Of a stretch of DNA of 64,000 nucleotides, positions 13,351-24,222 are shown one piece after another. The notes beneath the pieces are model-generated. The model ran no database searches and was not told the DNA's origin. It saw only the letters and a list, made by a program, of their open reading frames with translations. A program made the translations under genes and the position numbers. Every line of letters starts with the position of its first letter. Positions within the stretch are counted from its first letter, which is position 1. Where the stretch lies: contig OZ014411.1 of assembly GCA_963965975.1 (NCBI GenBank), positions 8,123,501-8,187,500 of the forward strand, given 5' to 3'. Origin of the DNA: Xestospongia bergquistia. Its lineage: Eukaryota > Porifera > Demospongiae > Haplosclerida > Petrosiidae.

Positions 13351-13466
13351 TGGAGGGATCGTTTTCCCCTTGATTAGAACAGGTTCTTTTTCTGAACAAC
13401 AAAAAATATGTGCTTTTTATTAATAACTAATAATAATTGTGATAACTGTAATTAATTAACTTTACG
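13351..13466 (-). repeat. LTR-like direct repeat, 5' LTR of BEL/Pao element
   Basis: TGGAGGGATCGTTTTCCCC plus about 90 further bases match 10423-10534. The 5' LTR lies at the higher coordinate because the element is on the minus strand. Confidence 0.65.
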
Positions 13467-13841
13467 CGTCCACTGCCAATAATGTACACTAGTTTTGTTG
13501 AAACGTATGCCATTGTTATAATTTGAAGAGACACATGTGTAGAATGTAGAGATTATTTCTATGTTACTATTAGTAATATTCCATGTTCAATTCATGAAAG
13601 TAAGAGAAATTACTTTAAACATTAACTAAATGTACATTCAAAAGGACTTTATACTATTAAGATTAATATATACAACTTTTGAATTAATCTCTGTGTACAA
13701 CATATTGTCACGAGACAATTTCTATTTGTTACTAAAAATATCACAAAAGTAATTTTATATCCAGTGTATAAATTAAAACAAGGAGAAGTTAGGAGAATGC
13801 AACTGATAAGGTTAGTCCAACACAATCACAAGAATTATGTT

Positions 13842-14267
13842 TTATGTTCGTTTGTATATGACATAGGAAAAGTATCCACCTGCTCCATCACAACAGTCTT
13901 GGTTATTGCGTATCCAGGTGGGGTCAGTAGGGTAAATGAAGCAACTTGCCCCCTGAATAACATCAATATCAGTGACTGGTGGATAAGACCAATCATGAGT
14001 ATAACAAAGATAAATAAACCTTCCTTTAACCCCTTTATTCAAGACATGTGGAATCTTCATATAGCCAGGCGGGATTGGAAAATCTCTTGTATTGCCGGCA
14101 AAGACCTGAATGTCAGTGATGGGAGGTCCTTGTATAGACTTTGAATAACAAATGAACGTATACTCTCCTCCTGACCCTTCGTTTAAGTCCTTTCTAATGA
14201 CTGTGTAACCAATTGGTGGAGAGGCAGCTTGGCCATAGACAACATGCAGCCCAGTTATAGCTGACAT
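13842..14267 (-). CDS. MABP-domain protein, copy 1
   Basis: Single-exon gene of 141 codons with an ATG at 14267 (MSAITGLHVVYGQA). The whole protein resembles an MVB12-associated beta-prism (MABP) domain, a membrane-binding beta-prism known from ESCRT-I MVB12 and DENND4 proteins. Three internal repeats with the pattern I..(D/V)LN.G..G.Y.(F/Y)(I/L)CY can be seen at about residues 20-45, 70-95 and 115-138, as expected for a three-fold prism. No other domain, signal peptide or membrane helix is present, so it would be a stand-alone MABP protein. Two near relatives lie at 19255 and 23737. All three are open although the surrounding DNA is decaying. The domain call is strong; the cellular role is inference (acidic-lipid or membrane binding). 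Confidence 0.8.
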   Translation of the reverse strand: MSAITGLHVVYGQAASPPIGYTVIRKDLNEGSGGEYTFICYSKSIQGPPITDIQVFAGNTRDFPIPPGYMKIPHVLNKGVKGRFIYLCYTHDWSYPPVTDIDVIQGASCFIYPTDPTWIRNNQDCCDGAGGYFSYVIYKRT

Positions 14268-14299
14268 TGTCTCAGTAAGTGGAGAGTTGTAACAACTTC

Positions 14300-16845
14300 A
14301 GAGATCAATCCATTGCATAAGATAATAAGACACAATTTAATACATTGATATATTACAATTCCTTGTGGGAGCTAAGTAATAATAATATTCATATTATAAT
14401 ATAAATATTCATAAGCAGTCACCACATCTCTCTCTCCTTAGTGAGATATGGTAATGGTGTATCTGTCTGGTGGTTTTCTTTGTCTTTCGGATCTTCTTGG
14501 TAGTGTTCTCACTGTTGAATCGGTGTTTGTCTCATCCTGATTGTTCTCTGTCTGGTGGAAGGGCTCCTCTTCTTGCTGTCCGTCACTCATGTTTTCTCTT
14601 AAAGTTGTTTAATTCGAGGGACAAAGTACTGTTTCATGTCTATAATCATCTTTGTCATTAATAACGCTGCTTCCACTAGCAACGTGCATTGCAGTATTAG
14701 GTCTAAGATGATCTAAAATGACATCTTCATATTTGTCCACGTTCATCATCTTACAATATACATACTTGAAGATACTGTCACCTAACCTTCCCTGAAATCC
14801 ACTTTGATTTCCAACAAATTGCTTAATCCAAATGTAGTCTCCTTTCTTATGTGATTCTCGAGATATTTTATGGAGATCACTGTACTCTTTTTGCTTAAAC
14901 TGATTATTGACTACTTTGTTTCTTAAATTTGGTTGGACTAAATCTAAACTGCTACGAATTATTTTACCAAGCATCAATTTATTGGGTGCCTCTTCTGTGA
15001 TAGGATATGGTGTAAGTCTATATGTTAACAAGAATTTTGATACTCGAATCAGCATAGGTAGAGTTGATGGTTTTCTCAAATATTCCTTAAATGCTTTAAC
15101 TGCTCTTTCAGCTATTCCATTAGAACTTGGATGATAGAATGTAGTTGTTAGATGCTTGATCCCATTAGCAGTGGCAAATTCTTTAAATGCTCTACTTGTG
15201 AAATTGTTACCATTGTCAGATACAATAGTATCAGGTAATCCATGTGTTGCAAATAATCTAGATAAAATTTAAATAGTTTCACCTATTAACGTATCTCTAA
15301 CCATTTTGAAAATGCACCAAGAACAAAAAGAAAGTACTTTCCCATAAACGGTCCAGTGTGATCAATGTGTACTTGACTCCAGGGAGCCGTGGAAAATTCC
15401 AAATTTAAAGAGCACCAGTTAAGATTTAATGCTTTAAGCCAGTTTCTATCCAGCAGTGTAGGGCCATTACCAGTTAGTACAATAATCGGCAAAATTAATA
15501 TTTAATGTTGTAGTTATGACTGACTTCTACTAATACTTCACCACAGGGTTTTATCTCCTCTCCTGTGTAGGTGCAAATTCCTATATCAGTTTGTCTTAAG
15601 GCAGGCCGATCATCAACAGACCAAAGTTGATTAAACTTCTTCTGCCCCATCACGGACACTGCAGCCCCAGTATCCACTTCCATTCTTAACTGCTTGTTGT
15701 TGATCAATAAGGACACCATAATTGGGTTTACAGAAGACTGATGAGAGATAGAAAATATCTTGTATACATTACAGTAAGATTGTGTATATAGGGATTTTCC
15801 AAAATCCCTGAAACTTTCAGGAAGTTTGCGAAATCATTTTTTCACTTAGGGACTTCATAAATGCTCTAAAAACTCTAGCGATTTCATTAAATCACTGGAA
15901 ATAATACCATAGCTTTGATGACTACTCTATCATAGTTCAGAGCAGTTGACATTTCCTTTAATGTAGTGTTACACAGGGAGAGATGTTCAGCAAGCAAAAG
16001 AACTGTACTCATCATGCTGGCGTCAACAGAACCCCCTAAAAGGCCATATTTTCAGAGGACCCTAATGTTGGATTGATATCTTTTAGTCTCCCACTTGAAA
16101 TTCTTGAAAGGCTTCATTCTGAAAATAACCTTCTGGCACTCATCAGGCACCACTTCCTGCCACCACTGAACCCTCATCTGTTCACAACAATGAAACACCT
16201 CCAGCCACCAATGAACAACTGCCACCTTCACCTCCTGCCACCCACCAGCCTTCTACAAGTTCCAAGGCTCCCTCAGTGCCACGTCATGACAATCCTCCTC
16301 CATTGAATTCTACACCCCTTGACAAGTGGCTTCAAGTCAAGGAGTGAAAAGTGATTTCATAAAATCCCTGAAAGTTTCTAGGATTTCACAAAATCCCTAT
16401 ATACACAATTTTACTGTAAAATATATATCACCACCAGCGGCATTCTCAGGAACTTGTTCTTCTTCTTTCATAACATTTCCTGTTTGTCTATGAAGAGTTG
16501 CAAACACAGGCCAAATGTCCTCACTTTTTACAATTATAACAGATTGTGTTTAAGTACTATTGACATCGTGACATAAGATGTTTTCCTCCGCATCTGTTAC
16601 AGGAGACTGGTAGGCAAGTGTTTTTTAGTTTCAACATGTTAGAATTGCCAGAGAAATCACTAATGACTTTTTCGTTCTCTTTTGCTAGTTCCATTGAGAC
16701 TGTGGTATGTCATGGGTTTAAGCAAATGTGAGTTTCTTTTGAACAAGTAGAGCTTTTTGAATTTTCAAACTAGATAATCCACAGACAAGTCTGTCCCTTA
16801 GCATATCATTTAGACTATCCCCAAATTGATTGCCCAGTTCTCACT
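14300..16845 (-). mobile_element. Ty3/Gypsy relic 1 with RT deleted
   Basis: Minus-strand pieces in order: a gag zinc knuckle near 16500-16550 (ICYNCK..GHLACVC), an aspartic protease at 15719-15495 (MEVDTGAAVSVMG, the DTGA catalytic triad), and a post-protease block LTGNGPTLLDRNWLKALNL at about 15490. This block runs straight into the start of integrase (APWSQVHIDHTGPFMGKYF), then integrase core and C-terminal pieces to 14609. RT and RNase H are absent at the join. The integrase core is itself broken near 15300. A MITE-like element splits the gag-protease region. No intact LTR pair was identified. Confidence 0.8.
15769..16419. mobile_element. 651-bp element with terminal inverted repeats
   Basis: The ends TTACAGTAAGATTGTGTATA and, inverted, TTACAGTAAAATTGTGTATA are nearly identical for about 30 bases, including TAGGGATTTT. 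The related Gypsy relic 2 lacks this segment (cttgtatatatcacc at about 21174), so this is an insertion; flanking TATA suggests a short target duplication. No transposase is seen. The plus strand holds a Pro-rich open stretch at about 16125-16347 ending LNSTPLDKWLQVKE, which could be a leftover C-terminal exon of a transposase or a captured host exon. Confidence 0.75.
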
Positions 16846-18089
16846 GTTAGCCTTACAGTGCTTAGATATACATCACAAATCATTGGTGTGTGTGATAGAT
16901 ACTCTTGTCATAGTATTAAATGATCTAAATGTCACAACGGTGCTATTAAAAACATAACATAAATCCATACTACTAATTTTATATGATATTAATATGTATG
17001 ACAGTACTCAAATTTTTTATTGTCTGACTACAACAATGCCCTGTAAGTCCTAATAAAGTTTAATATCTGGACTCCAAAAATAGCCTTTATTTTTATGCCT
17101 AATTCAAAAATCAAATTTGCTGCAATCACTTGTTAAGCAATTTTTTTAAAATAGGAAGCATTATTTAATCTATAAGCATGAAAACTGTCACTATGACAAG
17201 TTTTGTTAGCGAATTTTTACACTTTAAAGTGTTATCAATCTTAATTCTTATTTGGAATTCCATAGTTTATTTAACTGAAATTCTACAAAAACAATGTATG
17301 TATAAAGTATGTATTAATTTTACATAGTAACAATGATGAATGAGTAATGATAAATATAATAATTATTGTCTTATTCTTGTACCTGTAAAAAACAATGTTG
17401 TGGTATTGTCTTATTCTTGTACCTGTAAAACACAATGTTGTGGTTACATTATATCCTAGATGTATTATGACCCTTACGAAAGGCCAGCACTTTAAATTTT
17501 AAACTGCTAATAAACATTCACTGTAGCTCTTAAACCTGAAGTTGCCACTATCTATGCTAAAAACTACACTAGTCATAGCTGTTATATCAGCATTTCCATC
17601 ATCTAATTATATATGGTCATAGATTATGGAGATGGTGCTATAATATCATTGAACAAGATTATACAGCTTGATAACTTCAATGTAGTACATATACTATAGC
17701 TAATTGGAAATGCCACATTTAATAAATGCTTTTCTAATTTTTTTTGAGAGATTATTGTTGAAATGGAGTTTGAGGCATTATAAATAAAAAGCCATTAGCC
17801 ATCTTAAACAAACTCTTGTAATTCTAATTTGAAAAAGAAGTCTGGCAATGGGTCATTGCTGTAGCAACAGTTGATAAATTGACCATGACCTATCATCTTT
17901 TGCTGATAAATATGATGATAAAAATAGAACTAGAGTTAGTCCAATGATAGAAGACATAGCCTTGTACATCAAATATGTTCAACAATCAATGTTATTGATG
18001 AATATAGTCTAACTGCTCGTAAGAAACTAAAAGATAAGTTGTTATTATATTCCTTACAGTGGATGCTAGTATATTTGAAGTTAGAAGAA

Positions 18090-18648
18090 GCTATACAGCA
18101 GTAGATAAAGTGCTTTATGAAAAATTATTAGTACTGAATACCCCAATCTTTCTATTACTACCGGAGAAGTTATGTGGCATGAATCTTGTATAGCTGATAC
18201 CATGTATCAATTTGTAAATAAATGTATTGTTCCATTTATAGACAATAAACGTGATAAACATTATTGCTATATAATGATCATGAAGAACATTAATTAACAA
18301 AATATGATATTTCACAGATAATATAACTTTGTGTTATCAGCTTATGATTACTATAATGACACATAATCAAAAAACTTAGTTAATATGTTTTTGCTAAAAT
18401 AGATTTCATTAAGTAATTATGTTCATCTTGGTTAATAGGATTTAGTAGAGGATCTTACTTTTTTGTTAATCATATCAACTGTTAGAAAATTACGTGAATC
18501 AGAAATAAATATATTCAACTCTGACAATCTTCTAATTAGGGTAGTTGATGTTACAATGGACTATAATAGCTGTACAGAGATACCAGCTAAAACCAAGTAT
18601 TGTGTAAATGGACAAGTCATTGAAACTGTTTGTGATTTTCTTGTCTAG
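18090..18648 (+). pseudogene. HSPA12-like 3' end relic, unit 2
   Basis: The last 62 codons (18463-18648) read KLRESEINIFNSDNLLIR, VTMDYNSCTEIPAKTKY and VIETVCDFLV, aligning with the C-terminal end of the HSPA12 genes further right (IGQLVIDIP, ITMDLSGTELQAKAKY, VKTVCDFLSS). Upstream, about 18090-18290, only broken pieces remain. No ATPase motifs are present. It is a relic of an Hsp70-type ATPase gene in the opposite orientation to the neighbouring MABP gene. Confidence 0.7.
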
Positions 18649-19254
18649 ACAACAATAGATTTTTCACAAGAATATTATATATTAATACATATGTGTAATT
18701 GTTGTAGTCTTCTATTCTTAATATCTTCATTTAAGTACAGTGTATCTGATAAAACAATTAACAATTAATAACTGCATTGAAGACAAACTGTCCAGTAAAA
18801 GATGCTTCATCTTACAATGTTATATCTAGACATTAGAGAATAATGACCAATGACATTTAGTACTGACATGATATAGTTTTCAGAAAGACAACCCCTAGTG
18901 TTTTGAGTACTGATAATGTATACTATACTTTTGTTGAAACGTATGCTAATTGGAAGAGACACATGTGTAGAATGTATAGATTGTTTCTATTAATTATATT
19001 GTTACTATTAGTAATATTCCATGTTCAATTCATGAAAGTAAAACAAATTACTTTTAGTTAATGTACATTATTCTATTAAGATTAATATTCCCAACTTTTG
19101 AATTAATCACTTTGTACAACGTATTGTCATAAGACAATTTTTATTTGTTACTAAAAATAAAACAATAAAACTTTTAATTCAGTGTATAAATTAAAGCAAC
19201 TTAGGAGAATGCAACTGATAAGGTTAGTCCAACACAATTACGAGAATTATGTTT

Positions 19255-19680
19255 TTATATTCGTCTGTATATAATGTAGGAATAGCATCCACCTACTCCA
19301 TCACAAGAGTCCTGGGTGGTGCGGAACCAGGTAGTGTCAATAGGGTAAATGAAGCAACTTGGCCCCTGAATAACATCAACTTCAGTGATTGGTGAATGAG
19401 ACCAATCATGAGTGTAACAAAGGTAAATAAACCTTCCTTTAACCCCTTTATTCAAGACATATGGAATCTTAATATAGCCAGGCTGGATTGGAAAATCTCT
19501 TGTATTGCCGGCAACGACCTGAATGTCAGTGATAGGAGGTCCTTGTATAGCCTTGGAATAACAAATATATGTATACTCTCCTCCTGATACTATGTTTAAG
19601 TTCTTTCTAATGACTTTGTAACCAATTGGTGGAGGGGCAGCAAGGCCATAGACAACATGCAGTCCAGTTATGGCTGACAT
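19255..19680 (-). CDS. MABP-domain protein, copy 2
   Basis: Single exon, 141 codons, ATG at 19680 (MSAITGLHVVYGLA). It is the same length as copy 1 with no indels. Substitutions are scattered (for example IRKNLNIVSGGEY, PSCFIYPIDTTWFRTTQDSC). The three Y..ICY/YLCY beta-prism repeats are kept, as is the C-terminal YIIYRRI. The gene lies at the right end of tandem unit 2, next to Gypsy relic 2. The intact frame points to retained function. Domain assignment as for a stand-alone MABP domain. Confidence 0.8.
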   Translation of the reverse strand: MSAITGLHVVYGLAAPPPIGYKVIRKNLNIVSGGEYTYICYSKAIQGPPITDIQVVAGNTRDFPIQPGYIKIPYVLNKGVKGRFIYLCYTHDWSHSPITEVDVIQGPSCFIYPIDTTWFRTTQDSCDGVGGCYSYIIYRRI

Positions 19681-19739
19681 TGTCTTAGTAAGTGGAGAGT
19701 TGTAATAACTTCTGCAACAGAGAGATCACAGATAAATCC

Positions 19740-21335
19740 CATCGTATAGGACAACAAGACACAATTTAATACATTGATATATTACAATTCCTTGTGGGAG
19801 CTAAGTAATAATAATATTCATATTATATTATAAATATTCATAAGCAGTCGCTACTCCTTAGTGAGATATGGTAATAGCGTATCTGTCTGTTGGTTTTCTT
19901 TGTCTCTCGGATCTTCTTGGTAGTGTTCTGACTCTTGAATCAGTGTTTGTCTCTTCCTGATTGTTGTCTGTCTGGTGGAAGGGCTCCTCTTTTTGGAAGG
20001 GCTCCATCACTCATGTTTTCTCCTAAAGTTGTTTAATTTGAGGGATGAAGTACTGTTTGATGTCCATAATCATCCTCCTCGTTAATAACACTGCTTCCGC
20101 TAGCAATGTGCATTGCAGTATTAGGTCTAAGATGATCTAAATGACATCTTCCCATACATTCATCCATGTTCATCTCTTACATTATTCATAGTTGAAGATA
20201 ACTGTCACATAACCTTCCCTGAAATCCACTTTGATTTCCAACAAATTGCTTAATCCTTTCTTTGGTGATTCTCGAGACTTTTTATGGAGATCACTGTACT
20301 CTTTTTGGTTAACCTGATTATTGACTACTTTGTTTCTTAAATTTGGTTGGACTAAATCTTAACTGCTACGGATTATTTTACCAAGCATAAATTTATTGGG
20401 TGCCTCTTCTGTGATAGGATATGGTGTAAGTCTATGTTAACAAGAACTTTGATACTCGAATCAGCATAGATAGAGTTGATGGTTTTCTCAAACATTTCTT
20501 AAATGCTTTAACTGCTCTTTCAGCTATTCTATTAGAACTTGGATGATAGGATGTAGTTGCTACATGCTTGATCCCAATAGCAGTGGCGAATTCTTTAAAT
20601 GTGAAACTGCTACCATTGTCAGATACAATAGTATCAGGTACTCCATGTGTTGCAAATAATCTAGATAAAACTTGAATGGTTTCACCTGTTGACGTACTTT
20701 TGACCAACTCTACCTCTAATCATTTTAAAAATGCATCAAGAACGAAAAGAAAGCATTTTCCCATAAACGGTCCAGTGTGATCAATGTGTATTTGACTCCA
20801 GGGGGCCGTGGAAAATTCCAAATTTAAAGAGCACCAGTTAAGATTTAATGCTTTAAGCCAGTTTCTACCCAGCAGTGTAGGGCCATTACCAGTTAGTACA
20901 ATAATCGGCAAATATTTTAATGTTGTAGTTATGACTGACTTCTACTAATACTTCACCACAGGGTTTTATCTCCTCTCCTGTGTAGGTGCAAATTCCTATA
21001 TCAGTTTGTCTTAAGGCAGGCCGATCATCAACAGACCAAAGTTGATTAAACTTCTTCTGCCCCATCACGGACACTGCAGCCCCAGTATCCACTTCCATTC
21101 TTAACTGCTTGTTGTTGATAAATAAGGACACCATAATTGGGTTTACAGAAGACTGATGAGAGATAGAAAATATCTTGTATATATCACCACCAGAGGCATT
21201 CTCAGGAACTTGTTCTTCATCTTCCATAAAATTTGCTGTTTGTCTATGAAGAATTTTGCAAACACAGGCCAAATGTCCTCGCTTTTACAATTATAACAGA
21301 TTGTGTTTGAGTGCTGAGATTGTAGCACAAGATGA
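19740..21335 (-). mobile_element. Ty3/Gypsy relic 2 with the same RT deletion
   Basis: Minus-strand protease (about 21120-20930, MEVDTGAAVSVMG), the block LTGNGPTLLGRNWLKALNL, then directly APWSQIHIDHTGPFMGKCF at 20911-20720. Integrase core follows at 20707-20432 (GVPDTIVSDNGSSFTFKEFA, SYHPSSNRIAERAVKAFK). The protease-to-integrase junction is the same as in relic 1 (14300-16845), so the RT deletion predates the duplication. A zinc-knuckle remnant (TICYNCK) lies near 21290. The integrase C-terminal part (about 20050-20400) is more frameshifted than in relic 1. Confidence 0.8.
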
Positions 21336-22219
21336 TATCAATATGTACGACAATACTCAAATTTTTTATTATCTGACAGACAACAATGCACTGTAAGTTT
21401 AATATCTGGACTCCAATAATAGCCTTTAGTTTTATGCCTAATTACATAAATCATATTTGTTGCAATCACTTGTTAAGAAATTTTTCAAAATAGGAAGTAT
21501 TATTTACTCTATAAACATGAAAACTGTCACTAACTATGAGAAGTTTTGTTAGGGAATTTTTACACTTTAAAGTGTTACCAAACTTAATTGTTATTGGGAA
21601 TTCCACAGTATATTTAATTGAAATTTTACAAAAGCAATGTATGTATAAAGTATGTATTAATTTTACATAGTAACAATGATGAATGAGTAATAATAAATAT
21701 AATAATTATTGTCTTATTCTTGTACCTCAATGTTGTGGTTACATTATGTGTTATGACTCTTACAATGCATTCTAAGACCAGCACCTTAAATTTTTACACT
21801 TTCTGTAGACTAATAAACATTCACTGCGGCTCTTTAACCTGAAGTTGCCACTATCTATGCTAAAAACTACACCAGTCATTGCTGTTGTATCAGCATTTCC
21901 ATCTAATTATATATGGTCATAGATTATGGAGATGGTGCTATAATATCATTGAACAAGATTATACAGCTTGATAACTTCAATGTAGTACATATACTATAGC
22001 TAATTGGAAATGCCACATTTAATAAAACCTTTTCAAATTTTCTTTGAGAGATTATTGTTGAAATGGAGTTTGAGGCATTATAAATAAAAATGCCATCCAC
22101 CAAGCCATCTGAAACAAACTCTTATAATTCTAATTTAAAAAGAAGTCTGGCGATGAGTCATTACTGTAGTAACAACTAATGAATTGATCATAACTAAAAC
22201 ATAAGTTGTCATTATATTC

Positions 22220-22807
22220 TTTGCCAGTATATTTAAAGTTAGGAGAAGCTATGCAGCAGTATATAAAGTGCTTTATGAAAAATTATTTGTCTTTAATATC
22301 TCAATCTTTCTATTGCTACTGGATAAGTTATGTGGCATGAATCTTGTGTAGCTGATACCATGTGTCAAATTGTCAATAAATGTATTGTTCCATTTATAGA
22401 CAATAAGCATGATGAACATTATTGCTCTATAATAATCACAAAGAACATTAATTAACAAGATATGATATTTCACAGATGATATAACTTTGTGTTATCAGCT
22501 TATGATTACTATAATGACACATAATTAAAAACTTAGTTAATATGTTTTGTGCTAAAATAGATTTGATTAAGTAATTATGTTCATCTTGGTTAATAGGATT
22601 TAGTACAGGATCTTACTTTTTTGTTAATCATATCAACTCTTCGAAAATTAGGTGAATTAGAAATTAATATATTCAACCCTGACAATCTTCTAATCAGAGT
22701 GATTGATGTTACAATGGACTATAATAGCTGTACAGAGATACAAGCTAAAAACCAAGTATTGTGTAAATGGAGAAGTCATTGAAACTGTTTGTGATTTTCT
22801 TGTCTAG
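22220..22807 (+). pseudogene. HSPA12-like 3' end relic, unit 3
   Basis: Same relic as at 18090-18648. The terminal part reads KLGELEINIFNPDNLLIR, but an extra A near 22747 (agctaaaaaccaag) shifts the frame before TVCDFLV. It is clearly non-functional. Confidence 0.65.
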
Positions 22808-23084
22808 ACAACAATAGATTTTTCACAAGAATATTATATATTAATACATATGTGTAATTGTTGTAGTCTTCTATTCTTAATATCTTCATTTAAGTACAGT
22901 GTATCTGATAAAACAATTAACAATTAATAACTGCATTGAAGACAAACTGTCCAGTAAAAGATGCTTCATCTTGCAATGATATATCTAGACATTAGACAAT
23001 AATGACTAATGACATTTAGCACTGACAAGATATAGTTTTCAGAAAGTCAAGCCCTAGTGTTTTGAGTACTGATAATAATGTACA

Positions 23085-23318
23085 CACTGTAAAAATTATC
23101 ATGTCATTTTAACAATTAATTTTTACTTTACATGGTCAGATTACTACAGAATGTAGAATTTATGCAAATTATTCACTGTGTAATTTGTTTGTATTGTTGT
23201 TCCTTCACATACCAACAAATTATACAGTGAGTAATTCACATACATTCTACATTCCATAGTAATCCATCCATGTAAAGTACAAATTAGTTGTTAAAATAAC
23301 ATATTAATTCTTACAGTG
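23085..23318. repeat. 234-bp inverted-repeat (MITE-like) insertion
   Basis: CACTGTAAAAATTATCATGT at the left end matches the inverted right end CACTGTAAGAATTAATATGT. The arms pair along nearly the full length, through tttacatgg, gaatgtagaat and tcactgt. Units 1 and 2 lack it (aatgtacactagttttgttg is continuous near 13480), so it inserted into unit 3 after the tandem duplication. There is no coding content. Confidence 0.75.
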
Positions 23319-23736
23319 CACTAGTTTTGTTGAAACATATCCCATTGTTATAATTGGAAGAGAGACATGTGTAGAATGTATAGATTATTTCTATTAACTA
23401 TTATTGTTACTATTAGTAATATTCCATGTTCAAGTCATGAAAGAAAACAAATTACTGGAGACATTTTAAAGAAAATCTGAAATACGAAAGTTATTAAAAT
23501 TGTCAAAATTGTTAAACATGGACTATATGTACATGCAAATGGACTTTGTACTATTAAGATTAATATACCCAACTTTTGAATTAATCTCTGTGTACAACAT
23601 ATTGTCATGAGACATTTCCAATTTGTTACTAAAAATATCACAATAAAAGCAATTTTATATTCATTGTATAAATTATAACAACTTAACAGAATGCAACTGA
23701 TAACATTGGTCCAACACAATCACAACAATTATTTTT

Positions 23737-24162
23737 TTATGTACGTTTGTATATAACGTAGGAAAAGTATCCACCTGCTCCTTCACTACAGTCCTGGTTA
23801 ATGCGTACCCAGGTAGAGTCAGGGGGGTAAATTAGGCGACTTTCCCCCTGAATAACATCAACTTCAGTGATTGGTGAATGAGACCAATCATGGGTGTAAC
23901 AAAGGTAAATATACCTTCCTTTAACACTTTTATTCAAATCATGTGGAATCTTAATATAGCCAGGCTGGATTGGAAAATCACTTGAGTCACCAGCAAAGAC
24001 TTGAATGTTGGTGATAGGAGGTCCTTGTATAGACTTTGAATAACAAATATATATATACTCTCCTCCTGATCCTTTGTTTAAGTCCTTTCTAATGACTGTG
24101 TAGCCAATTGGTGGGGGGGTAGCTTGGCCATAGATAACATGTAGTCCAGTTATAGCTGACAT
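23737..24162 (-). CDS. MABP-domain protein, copy 3
   Basis: Single exon, 141 codons from the ATG at 24162 (MSAITGLHVIYGQA), the start conserved in all three copies. The frame stays open upstream to 24222 (MPFSTHPIALQPHPLSLTQT), so a 20-residue extension is possible, but the other copies do not share it. The MABP beta-prism repeats are intact (YIYICYSK, YIYLCYTHD, YFSYVIYK). Differences from copies 1 and 2 are spread evenly and there are no indels. Confidence 0.8.
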   Translation of the reverse strand: MSAITGLHVIYGQATPPPIGYTVIRKDLNKGSGGEYIYICYSKSIQGPPITNIQVFAGDSSDFPIQPGYIKIPHDLNKSVKGRYIYLCYTHDWSHSPITEVDVIQGESRLIYPPDSTWVRINQDCSEGAGGYFSYVIYKRT

Positions 24163-24222
24163 TGTCTGAGTAAGTGAGAGTGGGTGTGGTTGCAATGCAA
24201 TTGGGTGTGTGCTAAAGGGCAA

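Larger units (their letters stand above)
10423..13466 (-). mobile_element. Internally deleted BEL/Pao LTR retrotransposon
   Basis: The minus strand carries BEL/Pao protein blocks in the expected order. Gag comes first: 13298-12792 with Leu/Glu-rich helices, then 12780-12155 containing FWDQFCISVHDRTTLSDSKK and the LVYFQQLL / ESFKSRYEGPR-type blocks of the DUF1759 region. A Pao-type protease region (DUF1758-like) follows at 11731-11369 (LELADPELGTPGRINVLLG, ETTLGWIIAGA). Then come RT start pieces near 11270-10930 (GHAEPF, IRAVFDASDKSSTGVSMNDT, HSHRVALTTDVS). The reading then jumps to a C-terminal DUF5641-like piece at about 10870-10670 (WSNEYVVSLRR, CKWPLGIVIEVHKG). Most of RT, RNase H and integrase is missing and stops interrupt the frames, so it is non-autonomous. 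It sits inside tandem unit 1. Confidence 0.8.
9345..14300. repeat. Tandem unit 1 (MABP gene unit, interrupted by BEL/Pao)
   Basis: This is the first of three similar units (others 16846-19720 and 21336-24180). Shared landmarks are the ..ATTGTTGTGTG-type start near 9360 versus 16860, the stretch around 10100 (tatatggtcatagattatgg), and the minus-strand MABP gene at the right end. Unit 1 lacks the HSPA12 relic seen in units 2 and 3: the sequence jumps from the equivalent of 17810 to 18783 near 10290. It also contains a BEL/Pao insertion (10423-13466). Confidence 0.7.
16846..19720. repeat. Tandem unit 2 (HSPA12 relic plus MABP gene)
   Basis: Second copy of the MABP unit. It contains a plus-strand HSPA12 relic (18090-18648) and the minus-strand MABP gene at 19255-19680. 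A local 44-bp tandem duplication (attgtcttattcttgtacct, twice) sits near 17365-17430. Confidence 0.7.
21336..24180. repeat. Tandem unit 3 (HSPA12 relic plus MABP gene)
   Basis: Third copy of the MABP unit, starting inside the region equivalent to 16985. It carries an HSPA12 relic at 22220-22807, a private inverted-repeat insertion at 23085-23318, and the MABP gene at 23737-24162. It is not followed by a Gypsy relic. Confidence 0.7.

Noticed and set aside
13764-14144. 126-codon plus-strand frame over MABP copy 1
   Set aside because: Antisense to a conserved domain gene; the equivalent frame is not kept in copies 2 and 3.
18115-18315. 66-codon minus-strand frame, also seen at 22273-22473
   Set aside because: It recurs only because the unit is duplicated, and it lies antisense to the HSPA12 relic with no domain.
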